A DNA stretch of 64,000 nucleotides from an uncultured Lachnospiraceae bacterium. GTDB lineage: Bacteria > Bacillota > Clostridia > Lachnospirales > Lachnospiraceae. Location of the stretch: positions 186,001 to 250,000 of the forward strand of contig CAJUDH010000003.1 in assembly GCA_910584845.1 (NCBI GenBank). The letters run 5' to 3'. A program made the translations under genes and the position numbers. Positions 17,057 to 24,573 of this stretch are shown in pieces (position 1 is the first letter of the stretch; every line of letters starts with the position of its first letter). The notes beneath the pieces were generated by a model. It made no database searches and was not told the DNA's origin. It saw nothing but the letters and a program-made list of their open reading frames with translations.

Positions 17057-18692
17057 CCAGGCCGGAAAACCGGTAAAATACTTTGATTTCTTGTCTGCGC
17101 ACCCCTTCTGCAGCGGTCCCCTCACCGACTTCAATATGGTCGACCAGTTCGCCGATAACAGCCGGGTCAAGTTCCTGCAGGCCCAGATATTTTCGGATGG
17201 CCTCCGCCCGGCTTTGGATGGCGCCGGTTTCTTTTTTTTCCTTTCCCGTTTCACACAGGAGTGCATCCAGGTGTTTGGCCTTGGCAATGCGCTCCTGTTC
17301 ATTTTTTTGCATCAGTATCCGAAAGGCAGTTTCATTGACTGCGCCGCTGCACTTGTCCTCATAGAGTTTTGCGGCCAGGTTTTCCAGTTCCTGCACCCTG
17401 CGGCGCAGCTTTCCGGCCTCCCGGCGGATGTGGTCCATGCGCTGTGCGTTATAATCGTCGGCCCTTTGTTTCAGCCTGTGCACCACGGCGGCCTCGTCAA
17501 ACGTTACCGCTTGGGCGTGTGCCCGGATTTCCGCGGCCACGATCTGCGCCAGTGCCATTTCATATATCCGGTGGGCGGCGCAGACGCTTTTGCCAGACCG
17601 GGTATATTTCCGGCAGGAATAGGAAACATATTTCTTTATCGTGCCGTTTTTCCTGTGCTGTGTTTCCGTGCCGGCGCAGAGCTTGGATTGACAGCCTGTA
17701 CATACCAGTTTGCCGGAGAACAGCTTGGGGGTGGGGGGGCCGCTGCCCTTAGGGCGCCGTATTGCCGCCCCATGGGCCGGTTGCACCTTTTTCCAGGTAT
17801 CGGAAGGTATTATGGCTTCATGCGCGTTTTCATGGCGTATCCACTGGGATTTTGGCTTGCGTATATGGGTGTGGTCTTTGTAGGAACGGGAACCGGTATG
17901 GTTCATACAAAGGTTCCCCATGTATACTTCGTTTCTGAGGATGGCCTTTACCGTCAAATCGGTCCAGGGCCGGGGGATGCCGCCGGTGCCCTTGCCGGCC
18001 AGATGATACCGGTAGTCCCGGGGGGAGGCGATGCCCTCTGTGTTCAGCGCCGCGGCAATCTTAGCGTAGGACGTCCCGGCCAGCCGCATCTCAAAGATAC
18101 GGCGCACGGTCACGGCGGCGTATTCATCCACCGCCAGCTTGTGCTTATCCTCCGGGCTTTTGCGGTAACCGTAAGGCGCATAGGCCACAGCAAACTGCCC
18201 GCCGGCCTTTTTACTATAGAGGACGGATTTGATTTTGCTGCTCAAATCCCGCAGGTGGTAATCGTTCATCAGAGAGCGGAAGTGGAGCATATCCGTGTTG
18301 CCGCCCTCGGTGTCCAGGCAGTCCAGCACAGACACGAACCGGCACCCCAAAGAAGGGAACACCACATCCGTATACCTCCCCACCTCCACATAGTCCCGCC
18401 CCAGCCGGGACAGGTCTTTTACAAGGATAAGGTTGATGACGCCGCTTTTTGCGTCCTCCAGCATTTCCTGGAATCCGGGCCGTTGAAAGTTGCCCCCGCT
18501 GAAGCCGTCGTCAATGTAGGTTTTGGCCTCCACCCAGCCGTTGAGCGCAACAAATTTGGAAAGGAGCTTTTTCTGGTTCTCGATGCTTACCGATTCATCG
18601 GCGGGGATATAGCCCTTTGCTTTTGCGGAGTTATTTGTGTCGTCCACACTCAGGCGGCAGTAGATGCCGGCATGGTATGTTTTCATAGCCAT
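17049..18692 (-). CDS. Large serine recombinase (TnpX-like) of the nested element
   Basis: This 547-residue protein starts at MAMKTYHAG, behind GGGAGG and AAAGGA; longer starts lack a RBS. The resolvase domain has catalytic Ser15 in IYCRLS, DDGFSGGNFQRPGF and VKDLSRLGRDYVEVG. A recombinase domain (YAPYGYRKS to about residue 300) follows, then a zinc-ribbon-like domain (LVCTGCQSKL, later YSCRKYTRSGKSVC) and a C-terminal coiled coil (HIRREAGKLRRRVQELENLAAKLYED). It looks intact. It would integrate and excise its own element through a circular form. It is divergent from the recombinase it interrupts. Confidence 0.92.
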   Translation of the reverse strand: MAMKTYHAGIYCRLSVDDTNNSAKAKGYIPADESVSIENQKKLLSKFVALNGWVEAKTYIDDGFSGGNFQRPGFQEMLEDAKSGVINLILVKDLSRLGRDYVEVGRYTDVVFPSLGCRFVSVLDCLDTEGGNTDMLHFRSLMNDYHLRDLSSKIKSVLYSKKAGGQFAVAYAPYGYRKSPEDKHKLAVDEYAAVTVRRIFEMRLAGTSYAKIAAALNTEGIASPRDYRYHLAGKGTGGIPRPWTDLTVKAILRNEVYMGNLCMNHTGSRSYKDHTHIRKPKSQWIRHENAHEAIIPSDTWKKVQPAHGAAIRRPKGSGPPTPKLFSGKLVCTGCQSKLCAGTETQHRKNGTIKKYVSYSCRKYTRSGKSVCAAHRIYEMALAQIVAAEIRAHAQAVTFDEAAVVHRLKQRADDYNAQRMDHIRREAGKLRRRVQELENLAAKLYEDKCSGAVNETAFRILMQKNEQERIAKAKHLDALLCETGKEKKETGAIQSRAEAIRKYLGLQELDPAVIGELVDHIEVGEGTAAEGVRRQEIKVFYRFSGLVM

Positions 18693-18717
18693 TCCTTTTA
18701 CCTCCCGGCCTTCCAGG

Positions 18718-18933
18718 TTAATACTTTGTGCAGCCCGCCCCAAGGCCATTTGCCCATTCAGTTGGGGTGGCAGGGGCGGCTTGCGCCATTGCATGGCGGA
18801 CAGCCAGCTGCTCCAGCGCTTCGCCTAATTCTTTTTCCCCGGTGAACACGCTGGTCACACAGTAGATGGTCTTCCCGACCTTTACCTCTTTGTAAGAGGT
18901 GGACAAGGCGTTAGTTGTGGCCTGTTGTTCCAT
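18718..18933 (-). CDS. TnpW-like transposon protein
   Basis: The 71-residue protein has the core TSYKEVKVGKTIYCVTSVF and GEKELGEALEQLAVRHA, a pattern I recall for the TnpW family of small proteins in Clostridial transposons. It has GGAGG-type sequence (ACGGAGGCGC) before its ATG and ends 25 bases before the recombinase start, so the two are co-transcribed. The role of TnpW is not established; it may modulate the recombinase. Confidence 0.7.
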   Translation of the reverse strand: MEQQATTNALSTSYKEVKVGKTIYCVTSVFTGEKELGEALEQLAVRHAMAQAAPATPTEWANGLGAGCTKY

Positions 18934-18965
18934 AGGTGCGCCTCCGTTTCTTTGATTGGTGTATA

Positions 18966-18993
18966 GGACAATGTATGAAAATACAGATTGTCC
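18966..18993. repeat. Interrupted palindrome near the right end of the nested element
   Basis: GGACAAT-GTAT-GAAA-ATAC-AG-ATTGTCC: perfect 7-bp outer arms and 4-bp inner arms. It lies upstream of the TnpW-like start (minus strand), about 80 bases inside the element's end. It could be a recombinase subsite, an operator or a leader hairpin. Confidence 0.55.
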
Positions 18994-19073
18994 ATATTCC
19001 GTAAAGGGAAGGGCGGCTATGCCGGGGCTGTTGGGGGCAGTTTTTGCATACCCTTCCCGATGGACCCGTGTTC

Positions 19074-20243
19074 AACGATGCCTATAGCCGGGATATTTCG
19101 GTAAAAGTCCGCAGCCACCTGGAGGTGAAACGGCAAAAAGGCCAATGTATTGCCCCATTTGCCCCTTACGGCTACCGCAAAAAGAAAGAAAACCGGAACC
19201 AGCTAGAGCCGGATGAGGAAGCGGCGGCGGTAGTGAGGGGGATCTTCAAGAAAAAGCTGGAAGGCTATTCCCCCCAGGCCATTGCCCGTTGGCTTGACAG
19301 CCAAAATATCCTGTCCCCCATGGAATATAAGTTGTCCCAGGGAAGCCGATATTCCAGCCCTTTTAAGAAAAAGCCCGTGGCAGGCTGGACGGCGGTGGCC
19401 GTGCTGCGCATCCTGAAAAATCCGGTTTATGTGGGGACGCTGGTACAGGGGAAACGCAGTTCCCCCAATTACAAAGTGAAGAAAATGGAAGATCTGCCCC
19501 AGGGGCAATGGATCAGCGTCCCAGAAAGCCATGAACCCATAATCAGCCAGGAAACCTTCGATGAAGCGGCCTCCATGTTACGGGCAGATACCCGGGCAGC
19601 GCCAGGCCAAGGCAAGGTATACCCCCTCTCCGGCCTTGTCTATTGCGGCAGCTGCGGGCGGAGTATGGTGCGCAAAAACAATTCTTCTTCCCAAAACCCT
19701 TATATTTATTACGTATGTTCCGGCCATAAAGGCAAGGAAGGGTGCAAAGGCAGCCATGGGATCCGGGACAAAGCCCTGGAACAGGCCGTCCTTGCTTTGA
19801 TCCAGATGTATATGTCCCTTGCCATAGACGGGCAAGCCTTGAAAAGGATGGGGGCCCGGCTGCCCCACGATACCTGGGATGGGGGGAGGCGGAATGGATC
19901 TGTGGAATTACGGCAAAAGGAAAAAGAAAAATATTTGCGGTATCGGCAGCGGCTTCAGGCAGATTTTGAAGAAGGGGTGGTATCCCGGGAGGATTTTATA
20001 GCATGGGGGAAACGGTTTGAAGAAAAAATCCGGGAGGCTGGGGAGGCGATAGAGCCAGAGGGGAGGGAGGCAGAAAAGCTGCTTTGGGGCCAGGAAGGGC
20101 GGCAGCAGTGGATGGAGGCCCTGGAAAAACACCAAAAGGACGGCCGGCTGACAAGGAGATGGGCCGTGGCGCTGCTGGAGAGGGTCCAGGCTTATGAAGG
20201 AAGGAGAATCCATGTCTGCCTCCGGTTTAGCGTTGGCCGGTAG
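19074..20243 (+). pseudogene. Large serine recombinase, 3' fragment
   Basis: These 389 residues continue the split gene from NDAYSRDISVKVRSHLEVK through the recombinase domain (PFAPYGYRKK, VAVLRILKNPVYVGTL). A zinc ribbon follows (LVYCGSCGRSMVRKN with VCSGHKGKEGC), then a C-terminal helical coiled coil. There is no RBS or proper start near 19044-19074, so it is unlikely to be translated alone. There are no internal stops or frameshifts: apart from the insertion the gene is intact, which suggests a recent or reversible event. Confidence 0.88.
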
Positions 20244-20483
20244 TACCATGCCGGTATCCGTTTTTTTTAATGCCCTGACTGGATTTTTACCGGCCTGTTG
20301 CCTTCGGCCCACAAGGCTATGGAAGGGCCTGGGCTGCGGAGGGGGACGGCCCTTCCGGTTCCTTGTTTGGCAGCAAAAGAGGGGGAGGGAGATTTGGCCA
20401 AACAACGGGTTGACCAGTTGCATAAGGGGCATTATAATAAATTGAATAAAGTTTGTAATGGCAAAGGGACATGGGGGCGGGAT
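20244..20483. other. Spacer before the cobalamin genes
   Basis: It contains an 8-T run near 20260 after TACC-ATGCC-GGTA arms, a possible weak terminator of the recombinase gene. I see no cobalamin riboswitch hallmark in it. An upstream in-frame extension of cobU has no RBS and no conserved residues. Confidence 0.45.
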
Positions 20484-21053
20484 ATGCTGCAGGTAGTTAC
20501 GGGCGGGAGTGCCAGCGGGAAGTCGGCTTATGCGGAAAAATTGGTGCAGGGATGGGGGACGCCCCTCCGATATTATTTGGCCACGATGCAGCCCTGGGGG
20601 GAGGAAGGGGCCCTTCGGGCCGCCAGGCATCGGAACATGCGGGCAGGAAAAGGGTTTGTGACGGTGGAGGCTTACCATCACCTGGAAGCCCTTTCTTTTG
20701 GCTTTGGCCCGCAAGGGGGCAGCGGGGCAGCGCAAGATACGGCTATCCTGTTGGAATGTATGTCCAATTTGGTGGCCAACGAACAGTTTCAGGCCGGAGG
20801 GTCCGATGAAGAGGTTTTAGGCCGTATTGACAGGGGGATCCGGCGTTTGCAGGACTGCGCTGCGTACGTGGCAGTGGTCACCAATGAAGTGTTTTCGGAC
20901 GGGGCCGGTTACGGGGAGGAAACCATGCGCTATCTGCGGCTGCTGGGCCAGGCAAACCGGCGGCTGGCAGCCGTGGCGGACCGGGTAGTTGAGGTGGTGT
21001 ATGGGCTGGAAGTGGAATGGAAACCCCTGCGCCCCCCAAATGGGTCCGGATAA
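20484..21053 (+). CDS. cobU: Adenosylcobinamide kinase / guanylyltransferase
   Basis: The 189-residue protein starts at ATG 20484 behind GGGGGCGG. The P-loop GGSASGKS, the ARHRNMR stretch that should hold the guanylylated His, AILLECMSNLVANE and VTNEVFSDG are the CobU/CobP landmarks. It phosphorylates adenosylcobinamide and transfers GMP, giving AdoCbi-GDP for CobS. The usual NEVGxGIVP motif is changed to NEVFSDGAGYG, so this copy is divergent there. Confidence 0.82.
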   Translation: MLQVVTGGSASGKSAYAEKLVQGWGTPLRYYLATMQPWGEEGALRAARHRNMRAGKGFVTVEAYHHLEALSFGFGPQGGSGAAQDTAILLECMSNLVANEQFQAGGSDEEVLGRIDRGIRRLQDCAAYVAVVTNEVFSDGAGYGEETMRYLRLLGQANRRLAAVADRVVEVVYGLEVEWKPLRPPNGSG

Positions 21054-21131
21054 AGGGGCCTTGGGCAAACAAGGGCCGCAGGCAACCGGGAAGGGCCCGG
21101 CATACCAGGAAGGAAAAGGAGAGGGGCAAAT

Positions 21132-21962
21132 ATGGGCTGGCAGAATGGGGGGCAGGCACAAAATAGGGGAGGCGGGGGAAAAGGGCCGGGGCAGGCCAAC
21201 CATGGCGGCAAAGTTTTACAAGGGCTTCTTATGGCTTTTTCCCTCTATTCCCGCATCCCTGTACCCCAGGCGGAATGGTCAAAGGGGGGGATGCGGTATG
21301 CTTTTTGCTTTTTCCCTTTGGTAGGCGTAGTAATCGGGGCGGCCGTAGCCGGCTTTGACTGCCTGGCACGTGTGGCCCATGTGGGGGAAGTTGCCCGGTC
21401 CTGCGTGGGGGCGGCATTGCCGCTTCTGCTTACTGGCGGGATCCATATGGATGGTTTTTTGGACACGGTAGACGCCCGCAGTTCCTGCCAGCCCAGGGAA
21501 AGGAAGCTGGAGATATTAAAAGACCCCCATACGGGGGCTTTTGCCATAATCGGCGGCGGGGTTTATCTTCTGATGTACCTGGCCGTCTTCAGCGAGCTGG
21601 GGCCGGCGGCGTTCCCGGCAGCGGGGGGGGTTTACGTGACATCGCGGGCGTTGAGCGGCTGGGCGGCGGTCTCCTTCCCCAAAGCAAAAAAGGACGGGAT
21701 GCTAACTACGGTTTCCGCCGGTACCGGCTATGGGGCCGCGCGCATTTTTTTGGCTGCCTGGTGGCTGTCGGCGGCGGCGTTTTTGGTTTGGTTTGGCGGG
21801 CTTGTGGCGGGAGGGGCGGCATTGGCGGCGGCTACGGCGGCATTCGGCTTTTATTACCACATGGCCATGAAAGAATTTGGCGGGGTCACGGGGGACCTGG
21901 CCGGATATTTTTTACAGGTGTGCGAATTGGGCATGCTGGCGGCGTTGGCGTTTTTTCTTTAG
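21132..21962 (+). CDS. cobS: Adenosylcobinamide-GDP ribazoletransferase (cobalamin synthase)
   Basis: The membrane protein has 276 residues from ATG 21132, with AGGAAAAGGAGAGG upstream. The first ~25 residues are Gly/Asn-rich and family similarity starts at VLQGLLMAFSLYSRIPVP. The catalytic region GGIHMDGFLDTVDARSS with the acidic residues, then KDPHTGAFAII, is typical. It joins AdoCbi-GDP and alpha-ribazole(-phosphate) to make cobalamin. Confidence 0.9.
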   Translation: MGWQNGGQAQNRGGGGKGPGQANHGGKVLQGLLMAFSLYSRIPVPQAEWSKGGMRYAFCFFPLVGVVIGAAVAGFDCLARVAHVGEVARSCVGAALPLLLTGGIHMDGFLDTVDARSSCQPRERKLEILKDPHTGAFAIIGGGVYLLMYLAVFSELGPAAFPAAGGVYVTSRALSGWAAVSFPKAKKDGMLTTVSAGTGYGAARIFLAAWWLSAAAFLVWFGGLVAGGAALAAATAAFGFYYHMAMKEFGGVTGDLAGYFLQVCELGMLAALAFFL

Positions 21963-22041
21963 GATGTTTTAGGTTCGGAAATCAATAGGCAGGAAGGATG
22001 GGGCGGTTAAGGTACGGTAGCCGTAACGAAAGGGCGGTCGC

Positions 22042-22431
22042 ATGATTTTTATTATCGGAGGGGCGTGCCAAGGAAAGCGGGATTTTGCCCGGGGCCTGTT
22101 TGGCCTTTCTTATGAGGAATGGGAAAGGGGGGTGGCGGACGGGGAAAAGGACTTGCCGGAACTGGCCTGGGAAAAGCCATATTTGACATCTTTCCACCAG
22201 TGGGTCCGCCAAATCCTGGCACAGGGGGAAGACCCGGCCGGTTTTGTGGAAAAGGTGCTGGGGGCGGCCCCGGAAGTGGTGGTTATGGATGAGGTAGGAT
22301 GCGGGGTGGTCCCCATAGAACGGCGGGACAGGGAACTGCGGGAAGCCGTGGGGCGTGCGGGGCAGGCTTTAGCGGCCCGGGCCCAACAGGTTTACCGGGT
22401 GGTTTGCGGCATCCCTATGCGGTTAAAATAA
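22042..22431 (+). CDS. Short CobU-like protein
   Basis: This 129-residue protein has a P-loop-like GGACQGKRDFA and the CobU C-terminal signature DEVGCGVVPIERRDRELREAVGRAGQALAARAQQ followed by CGIPMRLK (shown in parts: DEVGCGVVPIE, GRAGQALAARA). The middle of CobU, with the guanylylation His, is missing. It sits between cobS and cbiB. It could keep only nucleotide binding or kinase activity, or be an accessory subunit to the divergent full-length CobU, which lacks the canonical NEVG motif. Confidence 0.75.
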   Translation: MIFIIGGACQGKRDFARGLFGLSYEEWERGVADGEKDLPELAWEKPYLTSFHQWVRQILAQGEDPAGFVEKVLGAAPEVVVMDEVGCGVVPIERRDRELREAVGRAGQALAARAQQVYRVVCGIPMRLK

Positions 22432-22450
22432 AGGCAAAGGAAAAAGGAAG

Positions 22451-23425
22451 ATGGCAGGTACAGGAAACCGGATGCTGGCCATAGCGGTGGCGATGGGATT
22501 TTTGATGGATTTGTGGCTGGGTGACCCGGAAAACTGGTGGCATCCGGTACGGGGGATGGGGTGGCTGATCGGGAGGATGGAAACCGGTTTGCGGAGCGTA
22601 TTCCCCAAGACCCCCCGGGGGGAACTGGCAGCCGGAGGGGTCTTGGCCCTGTCGGTGCCTGCCATGGTAGCAGGGGCGGCCGCCGTTTTGCTCCTGGCGG
22701 CGCAAAAGGTCCATCCCATGGCCCACCTGGCAGTTATGGGCGTAATGAGCTGGCAGGCCCTGGCGGCAAAGTCTTTAATGGCAGAGAGCCGGAACGTTTA
22801 TGACGCCCTTAAGAAGGGGGAAGTAGAAGAAGCCAGGAAGGCCGTTTCCCGGATCGTGGGGAGGGATACGCAAAAGCTTTCCGAGGAGGGCATTATCAAG
22901 GCGGCAGTGGAGACGGTAGCAGAGAACGCGTCGGACGGAGTGGTAGCCCCGATGGTTTACCTGATGCTATTCGGGCCTGTGGGCGGTTTCGCCTATAAGG
23001 CAGTCAACACCATGGATTCCATGGTAGGCTACCAAAACGGGCAATACGAATATTTCGGCCGGGCGGCGGCAAAACTGGACGACTTGGCCAACCTTTTGCC
23101 TTCCCGGCTGACGGCGCTTTTTATGGTAGGGGTAGCCTGGCTGCTGCCGGGGTTTGACGGGCCCGGGGCGTTTTTTATTTGGCGCCGCGACCGGCGCTGC
23201 CATAAAAGCCCCAACTCTGCCCAAGGGGAGTCGGCATGTGCCGGTGCTTTGGGGGTGCAGCTGGCCGGGGACGCCTGGTATTTCGGGAAGCTGTGCCCAA
23301 AACCTACCATCGGAGACGGCAAAAGGCCCGTGGAGGCAGAGGATATCCTCCGGGCGAACTGCCTGATGTACGGCTCGGCGGTGCTGGCCCTGGCGGCCGG
23401 GGTAGCCGGGCTTCTGGTTTTATAA
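22451..23425 (+). CDS. cbiB: Adenosylcobinamide-phosphate synthase
   Basis: The 324-residue membrane protein opens with a hydrophobic helix and the family motif DLWLGDPENWWHPVRGMG. SRIVGRDTQKLSEEGIIKAAVETVAENASDG, split as VGRDTQKLSEE and VETVAENASDGVVAP, is the best-conserved block. It attaches aminopropanol phosphate (the product of CobD) to adenosylcobyric acid, linking it to the next gene. Confidence 0.92.
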   Translation: MAGTGNRMLAIAVAMGFLMDLWLGDPENWWHPVRGMGWLIGRMETGLRSVFPKTPRGELAAGGVLALSVPAMVAGAAAVLLLAAQKVHPMAHLAVMGVMSWQALAAKSLMAESRNVYDALKKGEVEEARKAVSRIVGRDTQKLSEEGIIKAAVETVAENASDGVVAPMVYLMLFGPVGGFAYKAVNTMDSMVGYQNGQYEYFGRAAAKLDDLANLLPSRLTALFMVGVAWLLPGFDGPGAFFIWRRDRRCHKSPNSAQGESACAGALGVQLAGDAWYFGKLCPKPTIGDGKRPVEAEDILRANCLMYGSAVLALAAGVAGLLVL

Positions 23426-23441
23426 AAGGAGGGGGGAAGGC

Positions 23442-24542
23442 ATGGAACATGGGCTTCATGGAGGGGATATTTATGGCAGTGAGATTATCCATGATTTTTC
23501 CGTCAACGTCAATCCCCTGGGCCTGCCGGAAGGGGTGGGCCAGGCCCTTAGGGAGTCGGTAGGGGGCTGGTGGCGTTACCCGGACCCCCAATGCAGAGGG
23601 CTGGTCCGCAAGCTGGCGGCGTACCATCACGTTGCCCAAGAAAGGCTGGTCTGCGGCAACGGCGCGGCAGACCTGCTCTACCGTTTCGCCCAGATGCGAA
23701 AGCCCAGGCAGGCGCTGACGCCGGTGCCTACTTTTTCCGAGTATGAACGGGCGGTGAGGGCGGCGGGGGGTGAAACCAGGTATTATGGCCTCCGGGAAGG
23801 GCAGGGGTACCGTCTGGATGTGGACAGGCTTATCGGCAGCCTGGAAGGGGCAGAAGTTTTGTTTTTGTGCAACCCCAACAACCCTACCGGGCTGGCCCTC
23901 CCCAAGGGGCAGGTGGAAAAGCTGGCAAAGGCCTGCGGGCAAAAAGGGGTGTTCCTGGTACTGGATGAATGTTTTTGTGATTTTTTGCAGGATCCTGAGG
24001 AATTTTCTTTTCTTGGGAACATAGGCAAATATCCGGGGGTTATGGTCCTTCGGGCTTTTACCAAAACTTATGCCATGGCCGGCCTCCGGCTGGGGTACGC
24101 CGTGTGCGGGGATCCGGGGCTGGCGCAGCGGCTACAACAAGCCGGGCAGCCCTGGAGCGTGTCTTTGCCGGCCCAGGAAGCCGGCGTGGCGGCGCTGGAT
24201 GAAAAGGGGTACCTGGCCAGGACGCGGGAGCTGGTGGAAAGGGAGCGGGGGCGCCTGGGGGAAGGGCTAAAACGCCTGGGGTTTAAAGTGTTCCCTTCCC
24301 AGGTGAATTTCCTGCTGTTTCAAGATAATAAAGGCGCCTATGGCGACCTGTGGGCACGGTGCAGGGAAGGGAAGATTTTGATCCGTGACTGCTGCAATTT
24401 TCCCGGTTTAGGGCCGCCGGGCCGGGCCACGGGCCATAAGGCAGGGGAAGGGGGGCCTTGGAAGGCCTCGGGCTATTACCGGATTTGTGTCCGGAAGGAG
24501 GAAGAAAACCAATATTTATTGCGGTGGCTGGCACAGCTGTGA
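23442..24542 (+). CDS. cobD: Threonine-phosphate decarboxylase, PLP-dependent
   Basis: The 366-residue protein is a fold-type I aminotransferase relative opening with HGGDIYGSEIIHDFSVNVNPLG. The PLP Lys is in RAFTKTYAMAGLRLGYAV and the phosphate-handling Arg region YRICVRKEEEN is near the end. It makes (R)-1-amino-2-propanol phosphate for CbiB. AAAGGAGGGGGG precedes the start 17 bases after cbiB. Confidence 0.9.
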   Translation: MEHGLHGGDIYGSEIIHDFSVNVNPLGLPEGVGQALRESVGGWWRYPDPQCRGLVRKLAAYHHVAQERLVCGNGAADLLYRFAQMRKPRQALTPVPTFSEYERAVRAAGGETRYYGLREGQGYRLDVDRLIGSLEGAEVLFLCNPNNPTGLALPKGQVEKLAKACGQKGVFLVLDECFCDFLQDPEEFSFLGNIGKYPGVMVLRAFTKTYAMAGLRLGYAVCGDPGLAQRLQQAGQPWSVSLPAQEAGVAALDEKGYLARTRELVERERGRLGEGLKRLGFKVFPSQVNFLLFQDNKGAYGDLWARCREGKILIRDCCNFPGLGPPGRATGHKAGEGGPWKASGYYRICVRKEEENQYLLRWLAQL

Positions 24543-24573
24543 GGGTGCTGGCCAAAGGCGGAAGGAGGGGGCC

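Larger units (their letters stand above)
16967..19075 (-). mobile_element. Nested serine-recombinase transposon (about 2.1 kb)
   Basis: The element lies between the two halves of the host recombinase gene. The shared dinucleotide AA occurs at both junctions (16967-16968 and 19074-19075), as expected for the 2-bp crossover of a serine recombinase. Cargo is only a recombinase and a TnpW-like gene, both on the minus strand. Its length between the AA copies is 2107 bases, so it breaks the host frame. I saw no long terminal inverted repeats, only weak GGGAA/TTCCC similarity. Confidence 0.82.

Noticed and set aside
17091..18845. 584-codon open frame on the + strand opposite the nested recombinase
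   Set aside because: It is the antisense shadow of a clear serine recombinase; there is no RBS, and the translation is His/Pro/Gly-rich without family motifs.
20244..20483. Possible cobalamin riboswitch before cobU
   Set aside because: I looked for conserved B12-box-like sequence and did not see it; the spacer is short and follows a recombinase gene.
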